A stretch of 64,000 bases of DNA from Hyaloscypha bicolor E (Eukaryota; Ascomycota; Leotiomycetes; Helotiales; Hyaloscyphaceae): positions 66,688 to 130,687 of the forward strand of contig NW_020194659.1 of the NCBI RefSeq assembly GCF_002865645.1. Reading direction: 5' to 3'. The notes below the pieces were generated by a model. The model did not search any database. It was not told where the DNA came from and saw only the letters and a program-made list of their open reading frames with translations. Shown one piece after another: positions 10,299-21,586 of the stretch. A program made the translations under genes and the position numbers. The first letter of the stretch is position 1. Each line of letters opens with the position of its first letter.

Positions 10299-10817
10299 AT
10301 GACAGCCGAACGACTCCTCAAACCTTGAAAACCACGGCCGCAAAAGGCCTATATCATCAAAAACGCCAACCTCTGCGACCCTGTCTCTGGCACCATTTTC
10401 CCCAATTGTACCGTCAAAATCTCATCCGGGGTGATCATCTCGTCACAACACATGGAAAATGCTTACATCTTTGTCCCCTCGACTTTTTGTTTTGGAATAG
10501 ATCTTCTGGGTCTTCTCGGTATTGCACAAACGAAAGAGTTTGCATTGAGAGCGCAGGTCTTGAGTCCGAAGGCAATCCTACAAAGTGCCACCATCAATCC
10601 AGCTCGGAAGTTTGGACTGTCGGACTTTTTGGGTCAGATCAAGGCCAACTTTGCTGCTGATATGCTCATTCTGAATGAGCATCCGTTTGACAATACCTCT
10701 ATATTTGACAATCCAGAAAATAATTTCTTAGCTGTGATCAAAGAGGGGAGAGTATTTCATAGCCTTTCGTCGAAATTGCCGCAGGATGCTGTGGATTCGG
10801 ACATTCGATGCGTATGA
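10299..10817 (+). pseudogene. Core-deleted amidohydrolase pseudogene
   Basis: One frame starts at ATG 10299 and meets an in-frame TGA after nine codons (10326-10328), then continues open to 10817. Its first part, AYIIKNANLCDPVSGTIFPN, is the N-terminal strand region of the metal-dependent amidohydrolase superfamily. The second part, from about 10530, matches the C-terminal end of the same superfamily: LSPKAILQSATINPARKFG, LGQIKANFAADMLILNE, NPENNFLAVIKEGRVFHS. The catalytic TIM-barrel core with the HxH and other metal ligands, normally some 250 residues, is absent between them. The gene has therefore lost its core by deletion and carries a nonsense codon. Living relatives hydrolyse amide-type bonds in imides, dipeptides or imidazolones; substrate unknown. 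Confidence 0.7.
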
Positions 10818-11296
10818 TTGAGTAACGAGGGTCCGACGGTCAAACTACATATGAACTTGGAGGTTTTAATTCTAGAACAAATCGAGGGAATTTTCGTTGA
10901 GAGTTTTTCTCAAATGTTCCACGTTGACTTGGGAGATCGAGAATTTAGTGCCGCTTTTTATGCCCACCGCGAGTGCTCAGCCAGTTTCTCCGCGCCTAGC
11001 CTCGCCTGGTGCGCTTACACACTATGATTAGTCATCTTCATGAACATTACAAATTCGATATACTTCTGCTGACGGTTCTTTGCTCTACTCGAAATGATTG
11101 TCAATATACAATACGCGGTCAAACCACCTCAGATCTGGCTTCAGCACTGTACGTGACCATATATGCAAATCATTAGCCATTGCCTGCTTTCGGGATAGTG
11201 TGCGTTGTGGCAAGTAATGTCGAGCTGCTATACGTTCCTGACCACGTACATCCCATCACACACCCTGGGACAAGACTTCGTACCGTCTATAGCGCC
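10818..11296. other. Intergenic upstream of the transcription factor gene
   Basis: No gene is recognised; likely the promoter and 5' UTR of the gene starting at 11297. Confidence 0.45.
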
Positions 11297-13022
11297 ATGC
11301 GGCCTTCTCGAGAGGGAACGAAATTCGAATTCGTTGTGTCGACTCCGTCTCACAACGCAGCTGCACAAAAGAACACTCAGCAACTAGTGCGAAAACATGT
11401 TATGCGTCCTTGGAAAAGGCGGAAACCTCCCCCACGGACAGTTATATTACAGGATGAGGATTTGGCTGAATATCTTGCCCAAAGACAGCGTCATCGTAAG
11501 GCATCGGCTCTGGCTTATTTTAGATACTTTACTCACAAGCTCATTCAGTGGACAGCACCTCCTCTTCTTCCTCTTCTTCCGCATCACCCGCTCCTCCGAT
11601 ACCCGAGCCTTCGGGGGCTTTACTCATGGTACCCACAGGCTCGCCCTCGATTGCTGCAGCCCTGCTTGGAGCTTCACGTTCGAACCCATTTGGAAGATAT
11701 CCGATCAACATGAGCAGTAGAGAACTTGAGCTGGTGCATCATAGTAAGTTGTTGTGACCGATCTCTGCTCTGTTCACTCTTTTGCGAATTAATGCGACAA
11801 GACTGACTTCGTGTGATCTAAGTTTGGGCTTCCGGCCAGGTCGCTTTCCAGCCCTTCAGAAATTACTGGTTCTCACTGGGAATGGTTGATCCCGCTGCGA
11901 TGCATCTCGTAATTGCAAACGCAGCAATGCACCGGAAAACTTTGCGTACCATTCCAAGCCCAGAAGACGATATTGTTGAATTGACTCATGTACAAGCTGC
12001 CATGACATCTGTCAATCAGCGAATTAGAAATGTCAATCAGAAAGTTACGGATGAAATGTTAGGAGCTATTCTCGGGGTCCGTAGAGCCATGCTCAGGCAG
12101 ATTTACGTCCGGCTAACTTGATAAAGCTGATGTGTCACGCTGTTAGCCATAACTGTCCCGTAATGATTCCTGCTGACTTGGTCTTTAGTTTATTGCTCTC
12201 CGGTTCGACCATTTTACTCGGCACTTTGCCGGATTTCAGATCATGTTAGACCTTCGTGGAGGTCTGCTGTCAATAGAGTCTGCCACTTACATCAGACTAT
12301 CATTGTTCTGGATTGAGCTCAATGCCTGCGCTGCTCAAGACACTATTCCTCGCTTTTCACCTCCGTTCCACGTCATCAAAAACCCGTATTCGGCTGTTCA
12401 CATTTCCCGTGGTTTGCAGCATCGAGACAAGGCCTTGCAGGTTAGCGGAGTTCCCTCCCTTCTGTCATCAGTCGAAATACTGGATGCATTCACTGGGCTC
12501 AGTTTCTTGATCGCGGCGTTGACGGTGGAGCCTCCGCTAAGGATTCAGTGGGATGATGATAACTTCCCCGGATTTGGTTTTTATCCCACTCTCCATAGAC
12601 TGCTGACTATCCAAGCAGCCGCTAAAGGGAAACCCCCCGCGGATGCTGTGCAAGAAATGTGCAGACTGGGTGCCATTTTCTTTCTTGCTGAAGTTAGAAG
12701 GAAATTTGGTATAGCACCCGTTGTGACCAATGTGCAAGCTACAAAACTACACAACCTTCTCGATGGCAATGAAATGCTCTGGGTTGAGGAGCTAGACAGT
12801 GTCCGCACGTGGACTATTATAATGGCTGGCTGTGCCGCCGACAATGAAGCAGACCGTGCTTGGGCCGTGAAAGCGTTATTACGGTCCAGAGTGTCACTGG
12901 TATATCGAAACTGGGATGAAGTCATGGACGTAATTTCTGAGATGTGGTGGATCGATGAAGTCTTCCAGTTGAAGTCTCAAGATTTGCTGTCTGAGTACTT
13001 GAAGCTGTTCATCGCACCATAG
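11297..13022 (+). CDS. Fungal_trans_2-like regulator lacking a zinc cluster
   Basis: Four exons: 11297-11495, 11549-11743, 11823 to about 12106, and 12189-13022 (503 codons). The first two introns are 53 and 79 nt with good GTAAG donors; the third donor is weak (GTCCGG at 12107), so that junction is the least sure. The N-terminus has the basic block KHVMRPWKRRK common in fungal regulators that lack the Zn2Cys6 motif, followed by a Ser-rich linker. MVDPAAMHLVIANAAMHR, the FAGFQIMLDLRGGL block and SVEILDAFTGLSFL resemble the fungal-specific transcription factor domain 2 (PF11951-like), by memory of the family. No cysteine cluster is present, so direct DNA binding is doubtful; it may act through partners. 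It lies tail to tail with the SDR gene, only 104 bp from its stop codon. Confidence 0.75.
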
Positions 13023-13126
13023 ATTTCAAATAAAAGCTTTCTAACAGGTTTCCTATTGCTCCCTGATTCGCTAACTACGAACTTGAAAACGAAGTAATTT
13101 ATTAAGTTGTCCAGCTACTCTCTAGC

Positions 13127-14048
13127 TTACCAGTTGTACTGGGTCTCATCGAATGATTGAAAGGTGCCAGATATGCTCTCCCGGGTCGCGTGGTCAAGCT
13201 TCGGCAGATGTCAGTAATGGACTAGCAATAGAAAAGGTATCTAAAGAATAAAAAGGGCATTACCTTCGACAGCATTCCATTTATGCTCTGCTCGACAGTA
13301 ACGGGGGCTTTTTCCATTCCGACGGATGTCGCTCCCAGATTCCCCATGTCTGTCTGAACCCATCTATCATAACGCCAAAGTCAGTTTTGCCTTAACCAAA
13401 GCTCGGAAAGTACTTACCCAGGACTCATGACAAAAGCAGTAAGCTCGGGATTTTCAAAGTGGATCTTGCGAACCATGTAGTTTACTGCGACTTTCGACAT
13501 GCCGTACGCAGTGGCGGGCAAAGGGAGAGATTCCATGTCGCCGAGGCTTGCTACCCCGCTAGAGAGGGCCATAAACATTGGATGTGACGAAGTCTTCAGC
13601 AGTGGCCACACAGCTTGGAAGAGGACAATAGTGCCAACTACATTGACCTCGAAATGTTCTCGAACTTCGCTAATGGGTGTAATTGTCGCCGGTCCGTAAT
13701 ATTTTGAGATGCCAGCATTTGCCACAACTGTATCAATCTTGTTGATGTTGTGTTGGGTTTGAAGAACATCGATGGCTTTCTCAGCTGAGGCGTCGTCGTT
13801 ACTGTCGATGAACACAACAATAACTTTGCTGCCAGGCCCGGTTGAAAGCGACTCGAGCGATTTGGAAGACGAGTCAGATGGATTTCTGACACCAGCAACG
13901 ACAACTGTGTTCGGTCGTTGTATAAGAGTTTCGAGCAACCCTCTACCCAGTCCTAAATCATGCAGTTAGTTTGGACTAATGATTTTGATATAGGCCGCGA
14001 CATACCTCGATTCGCACCGGTTATGAGGTAAGTCTTCGTAGAATCCAT
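13127..14048 (-). CDS. Short-chain dehydrogenase/reductase (norsolorinic acid ketoreductase-like)
   Basis: Four exons on the minus strand: 14048-14006, 13952-13418, 13363-13264 and 13198-13127, giving 249 residues with all junctions GT-AG and in phase. The N-terminal Rossmann motif TGANRGLGRGL is created only by splicing exon 1 to exon 2. The NAG motif (VVANAGISKYYG), the catalytic Ser in MALSSGVASLG, and YGMSK (YxxxK) are present, as is the PGWVQTDMG block after the active site. The length is standard for a classical SDR using NAD(P)H. The overall pattern resembles the fungal branch often labelled norsolorinic acid ketoreductase-like, but no polyketide gene cluster is present, so a secondary-metabolite role is not supported by context. 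The cytosol is the expected location. Confidence 0.9.
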
Positions 14049-15418
14049 TTTGAATAGATAAAACACAACAAAGGTTTGAGGATATTTGGAAAAAGCCAAT
14101 GAGAGTCTTGGTAGTGAGGTTAAAGATTCAATCAAATGTTGGTGATGCGATTCGAATCTCTTTCTTGAGCAAGAAGGCTTGATTTATAGCTCACGAAAAC
14201 TCGGTACAACCATGCAGATATGATTACACAGCTGCTTAGAAATATATTTGTTAGTATGCAGCTTTTCAAGGGCTTTTCAGCCAAAGCCAATTTGACGTCG
14301 TTCGTATATAACATTGAATCGTCGGCAGTATGCACCAGCCAACCCCATTTGCCAAATTGGGCTTGGTGCCTGCATTTCATTTCTCGCTTCTTCAGGGGTT
14401 GGCTCGCTAAACGTGGTCATTTTGAGGGCCCACCCCAATGAGTCTGCCATTAGCACGGCCGAAATGCAAGCAACAACCCCATTTACCACTTTGGGCTGAA
14501 GCCTTCTACCCAGCTCCAGCGGTTTTGGTGGCAACCATATTTGCCTTGTAAGCAACAATATTTCTCGGCCTGTATGCAAGGAGCTCAACAGGGAAGTGGC
14601 GCAAAGGCACTCCCGAGGTAGCGGATATGAAGGGACGAGCAAATACAGACAAGATTGTCTTCCGGTTTGTAATAAAAGGCCTACATTCCAACTCTCTTCT
14701 CTTTTGTTTTTCTACATAAGCCCTTCTCCCACAGAAACGCCATTGGAACACTTCAAAAGTTCGATACTTCGGTGCACTCAATACCTTTATTTCCCATTTC
14801 GATGTAAATTTGTACTTCATTATGACGTTTGCATTTTTTTCTTCTTTTCCAGTGATGAACCTGGAGGTTGTGCAAAACTTTTGAAGTGTTTATAACACAA
14901 TTTCGTCCCAGCGAAACGGAATTGTAAGAGCGGCGCATTTATACCAGGGCATTGTACCAGCCTTCCACGCAGGATCTCGTGCCAAGATCTAAGTTCCAGC
15001 TCCTTCTTTGTAGGGGAAGAGAAGATTTGCCACCCACCGTGGGAGAAATGACGCACCGACGTCATAGAAGCTCGCCTCACCTTCGCCACTCTCGCCCACG
15101 AACGATGGTGCCCAAGCTTTACCGCATCACAGACCAATGAAACGCTTCCTCTTTTACTGTGGCAGAAATGAGAAAATGATGCAAAGTTGTTGCTTACCCT
15201 TTTAACTCGTTACTAAGCGAGGGAACCAATAATTCGGTCGTTACACGGCCTCATACAACTACATTACAAAGGTAAGCAGCGGAGATATGAATTGGCGAAT
15301 GAGGGGACTCCTTTGTCATATTCGAATATTAAAAGTTTGCATATAGGGACAAGAGAAAGAGCTTCGAGGAACGGAATGTAACCTAACTAATGCTCTGTCT
15401 AACATCTAATTCTTAACA
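14049..15418. other. Intergenic stretch without a recognised gene
   Basis: Open frames on both strands overlap and show no family motif. The region holds the SDR promoter on its left and the 14747-14890 inverted repeat; nothing else is recognised. Confidence 0.45.
14747..14890. repeat. 15-bp perfect inverted repeat spanning 144 bp
   Basis: AACACTTCAAAAGTT at 14747-14761 is matched by its exact inverse at 14876-14890. It could be a relic of a small foldback element, but no target duplication was found. Confidence 0.4.
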
Positions 15419-17186
15419 ATGGTTTGCGTCAAAAGTCCTGTCATAGTTTGTGGTGCACTTTTCCTCCCACTACAAGTCGCTTTCTCCTTCTCACCCTCAA
15501 CCTTCCTTGGCCTAGCATTCCCAGCTCCTCGGGCTTTATCCACAGACCCCACCATCCCCACCGCGCACTCAAAATTCAACTCCCTCGTCCAATGCGCCCT
15601 AGACACTGGAATCACTACCCGCAGCCCCTTCGACAACACCACCACCCCATTCTCCTTCGAGTTCTTCTTCGCCACCGATTCAACTCCCCTATACAAATAC
15701 CACTACACGCCATCCTTCCTCTCCGATACCTCACTTGGCGTGAAAACCGCTGACGGAGACACGATTTACTGAATCGGGAGTTGCACGAAACTGCTTACTG
15801 TCTATGCGTTTTGGATCGCAGATGGAGATACTAAGTTCAATGAACCGATTACAAAGTATGTGCATGAGTTACTTGCTGCTAGTTACGATGGCAATGAAGA
15901 TTCTGTGAAGAGGATTGCGTGGAGCGAGGTTACGATCGGTGCGTTGGTGAGCCATCTGGCTGGTCTTGGTCCTGATTCTATGTGCTTCATTCCCGTTCCC
16001 ATTCAAATACAGCCATTAAGTTGTTGCTATAGATGACTGGGTTGTTATCTCCCGGGTCGACTTCCTCTTCTCAGAACTCGGCCTCCCACAGTTTAATCCA
16101 GACGAGACCCCCCCCCGGGTGGCACACCACCTCTCTGCTCTCGCTCACAGTTCCTCACTGGCTTCGCAACTTTCCCAAGCCTAGTGTACTGCAACTCAGC
16201 ATTTCAGATTCTCTCATATGCATTAGAAACTATCAACGGTCAAGACTTCGGCAAGACGATGTCCGAAAAGATGTTCAAAGCTCTCAAACTTACACACACA
16301 AGCTAAGTCAAGCCCGATGATGCGCTGGGAGTGATTCCCGATGATACAAACACTACGCATTGGAGCTACGACCTCGGGGAGCTGTGGCCGTAAGTGAAAT
16401 CTTTGTTCAAAGTGGTGTCTTGTACTGGGTTTCATGGTATAGAACAGGAGGCGTCTGGTCCAGCACCCACGACCTGTCCACCATCAGGCGTTCAATCCTC
16501 TCCTCTTCCGGCAGCTGGGTCGACTTTCACACCAGAGACGGAAAGCTCAGCGCCTATGCTAGCTAGCTGGTCCTTATCCCCGACTATGGCGTTGGGTTCG
16601 CCGTGCTCGCTGCCGGATTCTCGATAAATGTAGATGTACTTGTGGGACTTGCCGTTGATGCGTACTTCGACGCGTTAGAAGATGCCGCTAGATTGCAGGC
16701 CGCTCCGGTGTTGACGGGACAGTATGCGGTGAAAGGTGGGGAGGTGAACTCGAGTTTCTCGTCGACGAGCGAAGGGGGCAGCCTTGGATTGGGATTGGTG
16801 ATGGATCAGCAACGGGACGGCATTTCCGGGGGTATTTCCGATCTTTATTTCTTTGGCGCAAGGGAACTTTGGCGGCAGAGTTGGGGATGCTTCGGAACGG
16901 TACTGTCTTGATCGACCCTGCAGATGCCAATGTTCGGCTGTACCCAACAACGCTGACAACTTCTATTTCCAGAGGGGACAGGGTGTCTTCTAGGGCTGTC
17001 TTTGGAGTTATCTCGAACGTCACGGATCCAGATCTGGTACCTGATTCGACTTCAGGGTGGATCATTGCGGATGCAACTGTGTATGGGAAGGCAGGAGCCG
17101 ACGAGTTCATCTTTTCACTTGATGAGAAAGGGGGTGTTGAGAGTGTGGAGTATCCTTACACGCCGCAGACGTCTGCGAAGGTTTGA
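15419..17186 (+). pseudogene. Decayed secreted beta-lactamase-related serine hydrolase
   Basis: The gene starts at 15419 with a signal-peptide-like N-terminus (MVCVKSPVIVCGALFLPLQ). The frame is broken by TGA at 15770-15772 inside what should be DTIYRIGS; a CGA to TGA transition explains it. Just downstream comes the active-site motif SCTK (SxxK of class C/PBP-type hydrolases), then LLTVYAF, NEPITKYV, and SHLAGLG. Further fragments in shifting frames are SELGLPQFNPDE, FQILSYALETINGQDFGKTM, HWSYDLGELWP, GGVWSSTHDLSTIRRSILSS, VLIPDYGVGFAVLAAG and a C-terminal domain ending TPQTSAKV. At least three more stops (in HTS*VKPD, ELWP*, YAS*LVLIP) and several frameshifts make it non-functional. Living relatives are secreted beta-lactamase-fold enzymes with unclear substrates. 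Confidence 0.8.
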
Positions 17187-17474
17187 TGGGATGGTAAATT
17201 TGAGAAGTTTAGGAGTAATAGTTGGGTTGGTTCAGACTTCTGATGTACGATGTAGATGAGAGAATGATCTACCACCTGATACTTGGGGAAACGGAAGTAA
17301 CAAAAGACACATTTCTCTGACCCAAAATATACATATATACATTATGTTAAAGAACCCTATGTACTATCTCGTAACTCGTCGTCCACTCACTCATCAACTT
17401 GTAAATCCATCCCGTCTGGAGCGCCATCTGTATTCTCCTTCCGTTCCGTTCTCCGTTCTCCATTCGATCAAATA

Positions 17475-19803
17475 TTACGATTTCCCCGCGGTTCTCACTG
17501 CTTTCATCCACTCCTCCTCCCCAAGATTATCCAATCCGTGTCTGACTATATCATATACCTGCCTCTCGCTCTCTGCACCAAAGAGTTTGCCTTCCATGGC
17601 TGTGAGGTATGCGACGCCTGCACGGACTAGAACCGCGTCGCCTTCGAAGACCATTACGTCCCACAGTCTTGTTGCATTATCCAAACTTAGGGATTCGGTG
17701 AAGAGGGATGTGAAGACGTCTTTGAGGTAGACATCATGGTTGAGGTTCAATTGGGGGGATGTGAGGTGTGTCTGTAGCCGAGGTGATTTGAGCTTCAGTG
17801 TTGATAAGAGGAGAGAGTATGCTCGTGATGTTGCGCCTGGGTCACCGGTATGGAAGGAGAGTGGTAAGGGTCGGTTGAGAATGTTGGAGAGTGCGCAGAA
17901 AGCAGATGAAGGTGTGGGCAGATTGAGAAGAAGCAAGGCGGCGATTGTCTGTAGTGTGTTAGATATGGAGAAAACCCAAGGAAGAGAGAATGCTTACACT
18001 TGTCCCGTGAATATATCCAACATCACTGCGGTACATGGCGTATGCTTTCAAAACATCCAATAGAGAGCTATGCAGCGGCCCATCCGGCTGAAAGATTTTC
18101 AACTCGGGATAGGTCTTCCGGACATCATGTTCAATCTTATTCAGCCAAGACTTCTTCATCTCCTCGTCTGCAGACAACTGGGAGCCCCTCTTGATCGTTG
18201 TCTCTAAAGCCTGCGCTCGACGAAGAGCAGCTGTGTATGAAGAGTCTGACAAACCGAGTTCGTTCCCAATTGCCTTCGTCCACACATCACCTCGACTCCT
18301 GGGAGCAATGCCCCTCCACCAGAGTTCTCTCGTTCGTTTCTGGCGTGTTGCCACATCCCAATTCGGTAGAACATGCTCTTCCCAGATCCGCAGCAGGGAA
18401 CTGGCAGTGTCATCTCTGCAGGTAGTCTTTGCATTTCGTTCCGCCTCTTTCCTCTTTTCCGCTTCGGCGGCTTGTGCCATCATCCTCTGGTATTCCTTTA
18501 GATGTCGCTTCTCTTCGGCGGGATCTTTGGGAGGGAGCCAGGATGGACGTGTCCGAGACAGAACCGCTTCCTTCTCCTTCGATATTGGTAGAGGATCAAT
18601 CATGATATCAGTCCTTCGCAGAGGTGGTAATTCAGCAATCGCAGACTTGACTCGGGGTTTGTCGATGGTAGGTCGATTTGTGCTGTTGAAACTCCTCCGC
18701 TGCCTTGGATCCCCCTGCTCTTCCGTGTCTGCATGTGCCTCCAATGCCTCCGTCAATGCTTTGGCTTCTTCGCTCAATTCTGACAGCGCAACTGTCCAAC
18801 TCTTTGCTCGGCCCTTAGCGAAGGCATCGTGGCTGATTGGGAACTGGCCCATGCTCGCTCCGCGCTGCATCCCATTTCTCGGAGATTTTGGTGATCGTAA
18901 TTCTCCCTGCTCAGCAGGTCTCGGTGATGTTCCATTGCCTAGGCCCTTGGTCTTGTCCTTCTGGGGTCTCTCCGGACTTGTGGATGTAGACGGGGGCGTG
19001 CTGAGGGTTCGTTGTTGAGGAGGCCGTGGTGAAATCGGGACGTTCTCGAGATAGCACTCATCCGGGACATCATCTCCATCATCCTCATCGCACTCCTTTT
19101 CCAACTCTTTTGCAGACTTTCTTTCCCGATTCGACTGCCAACTGCCCCTCCTTGTCTTCAGTGAACTTGTGGAGAGATTATAGCGCGGATTCATCGGTAT
19201 ATTCGGACTTGAACTGCGGTTTCGTTTCATTACTGGGAAAGATGTTGTATTCGGGCTACTGAAACCTCGCCGAGGCATGCCAGCTCCGTTAGGTATGGGC
19301 TGCAATCCCAAGCCAACGGACGTCGCGCTCTTGACCTGGCCTCGCAGGCTCGGATACGCGGGTCGAGGCTTTCCAGCGGTCAATTCCCTCTGTACTCGAT
19401 TGCCGTGTGTGGTGGCCATCGGGATGCGCTTCCTCTGCTTTGCCGTCGTCCGCAGATCGCTGGCAAAGGTGGCATCGTAGGGGTTGATGGTCGTCTTCAC
19501 GGCGAAGTCGCCAATCTCCGCCTCGGCCCTGGACTCGTCATCCAGGCCGATTTCCTCGAAATTGCCGACATCAGAGAGCACGGTGTTGTCATCAGACTGG
19601 TATGAGGAGTGGAAGGACGAGGATTTCGAGGACTTCGAAGAGGTGAGGTCGGGGGGAGAGCCGGGGATGGGCGAATGGATGCCCGCATCATGGAAAGTCA
19701 TATTCGCATCTTCGAACGACGACGACGACGCCGGGGACGTCAGAGTTCGGTGTAGAGTCGCTATCTTGGCGGTTGTGGTGTTGTCCTTGGGATGAAAGGT
19801 CAA
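17475..19803 (-). CDS. TBC-domain Rab GTPase-activating-like protein, TBC1D12/14-like
   Basis: Two exons, 19803-17998 and 17948-17475, separated by a 49-nt intron, encode 759 residues. About the first 430 residues are low-complexity and Ser/Pro-rich with basic patches, probably disordered. The C-terminal part is a TBC domain: VLPNWDVATRQKRTRELWWR, GIAPRSRGDVWTKAIGNELG, IEHDVRKTYPELKIFQ, YAMYRSDVGYIHGTSTIAAL, YSLLLSTL and LWDVMVFEGD. Arrangement and motifs resemble the TBC1D12/TBC1D14 group, which act in Rab-controlled membrane traffic and autophagy in animals. The two catalytic positions are unusual: the motif that is normally IxxDxxR reads IEHDVRK, with Lys in the Arg-finger position, and the YxQ Gln finger reads YIH. 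GAP activity by the usual dual-finger mechanism is therefore doubtful. A ligand-like or scaffolding role is possible. Confidence 0.85.
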
Positions 19804-21586
19804 TGTTTCAACGCGAGGTTCGGACGGCCCCTGAGTACCGGTAGCGGATGGGATGGGATTGGGGGCGTCGCAAAAGCCGCGCGACAGATTTGGGTGGGTG
19901 GGCGAGAGCGAACGTTTTGGGTTTCGACTATGAAATAAGAGTAAAACGACCGTGACCGTACTGGTAAGGGATATTAAACGTTATTGTCGGTCGGGGGGGT
20001 GCTGCAGAAGCTGTGTGAGGCATCAAAACGAGAGTGACGGTGAAGAAGGAGATGGAGAAGGAGAAGGAGTGAGTGAGTGAGTGGTGAAAACTGGATGTTG
20101 ATTTCCTTCGTCGCTCCTTCCCTCCTCCGGGCCTTTCCAGGCTCCTGGCTCCTCCTGGTCCTGGGCCGAAAATAATGCTGGTGTGCTCTGGGCTTCTGGC
20201 GGCCTTCTCTCGCGCTTGTCCGCCGGCTCCCCTGGCTTCTCCTGAATTTGGCCGCGCCGGGATTGGCTCCAAGTCGTTCCAGGTGCTCACCACCGAAATG
20301 AGATGGGGCACAGCGAGATTTGATTGGGAGGGATAGGAGGGAGAGGAGGGAGAGAGATGTATAAATTAATTGTGCACGCTGCTGCGCAAGGAGTCCGTTC
20401 GTGCTAGAGGCGTGTTTAATTCTTGTCTTGCATCATCGACTAGACTTCGAGGGGGTGGGAGGGGGGTGGGAGGGGGGCCAGAGGAGAGGAGAGGGTGTTG
20501 GGTTCAACACGAAGCCGTGCGGGAGGTCAGCATAGTTATATTGACCTGACCTGCAAGTCCACGCTCGCAGCCTGTCGTCATGAACTACCTGGCTGGGCGG
20601 CCGTGAGGGTCAAGCATTTCTTGGTTTTTGCTTGTTGTCAGCGTCTTGCTCCCCACTTCTTTCAACCACCGGTGCGCTGGACCAACGGCAGCCAGGTAGC
20701 TTAACAGCCCTCAACAGCCTCTGAAACCGCCGACCTCTCACCGTCCTTCATTCATGGTGAAAGAGCAGGCGGCGTGCTGCAGGCCATGGCTTCGTGGCTG
20801 GGCGTGGCGTTGATCAAGAAAATCGGAAGCGGGGAGGCTGGACGATGGGCTGGGCTGGGATCTCCAGCTGAGGGGCAGGCAGAGGGGTTGGCAATTACGA
20901 GGCCAGGCCGGACAAGGCCTTGATGTCCCGAGTTGATCGAAACAATTGTTCTGGATTCCGAACTTCAATTGCAGATCGAAACATCTCGGGTGCTTCAAGT
21001 GAAGAATCGATGATAATCACGTGTCGGGACATTTTCCCAGCCTGGGGGGTTGGGATACTCCCGAATCTCACTCGACCAGCTCTCCAGTGAGCGACCCAAA
21101 AGGGCGACCAGCCGAAGTCAGCTTACAAGAAACAACACCGCCCTATCAATCCTGCATCGTCCATCCTCGTCGAAACCTTTATTGGCTGTCCCTTGCCTGG
21201 TCACGTCCAACCTCTTGGAAAGTTCTCACGGAGGTCCGTGGTTCATGCAACCTTTTCCTGTACAAAGAGATGTACTTATGTCGCGTTTTCTCGGACTCTC
21301 TCGCTGTTAGTTGGGGCTCGAAAGGCCGAAAAAGAGAGTGCTGACAATTGCGGCTCTTCATCATGGCTCCAGCATAAACCATTTTCGTCCCTAATGTTGA
21401 TTTCCTTCTCAAAGTCTTATGATTTCATTCCGAGATCTTATCTCTATGGACTTAAACACTGTCTGTAAATAAAGTTCTTAGTGCTGAAGGCAAACATAAG
21501 CATTGTCATAAGTTACAAAGCATCCCTTTTTGCATTCGCTCTCACGTGACTTTGGATATAAACAGAGAACCTCCTCGAAGTCAACT
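19804..21586. other. Intergenic, TBC gene promoter and beyond
   Basis: This is the upstream region of the TBC gene, with GAGTGAGTGA-type low-complexity DNA near 20068-20083. Frames on both strands carry no family motif. No other gene is recognised. Confidence 0.45.
20451..20477 (+). repeat. G-rich tract, quadruplex-capable
   Basis: A 27-base run of G-tracts of three to six separated by single T or A bases. Four or more G-tracts with one-base loops can form a G-quadruplex. It lies about 650 bp upstream of the TBC start. Confidence 0.6.

Noticed and set aside
14277..14642. Minus-strand frame of 121 codons
   Set aside because: No domain or splice continuation; overlapping frames of similar length exist on the other strand.
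13050..17200. A secondary-metabolite gene cluster around the ketoreductase-like SDR
   Set aside because: No polyketide synthase, NRPS, terpene synthase or P450 is present nearby; only a regulator and a dead hydrolase flank it.
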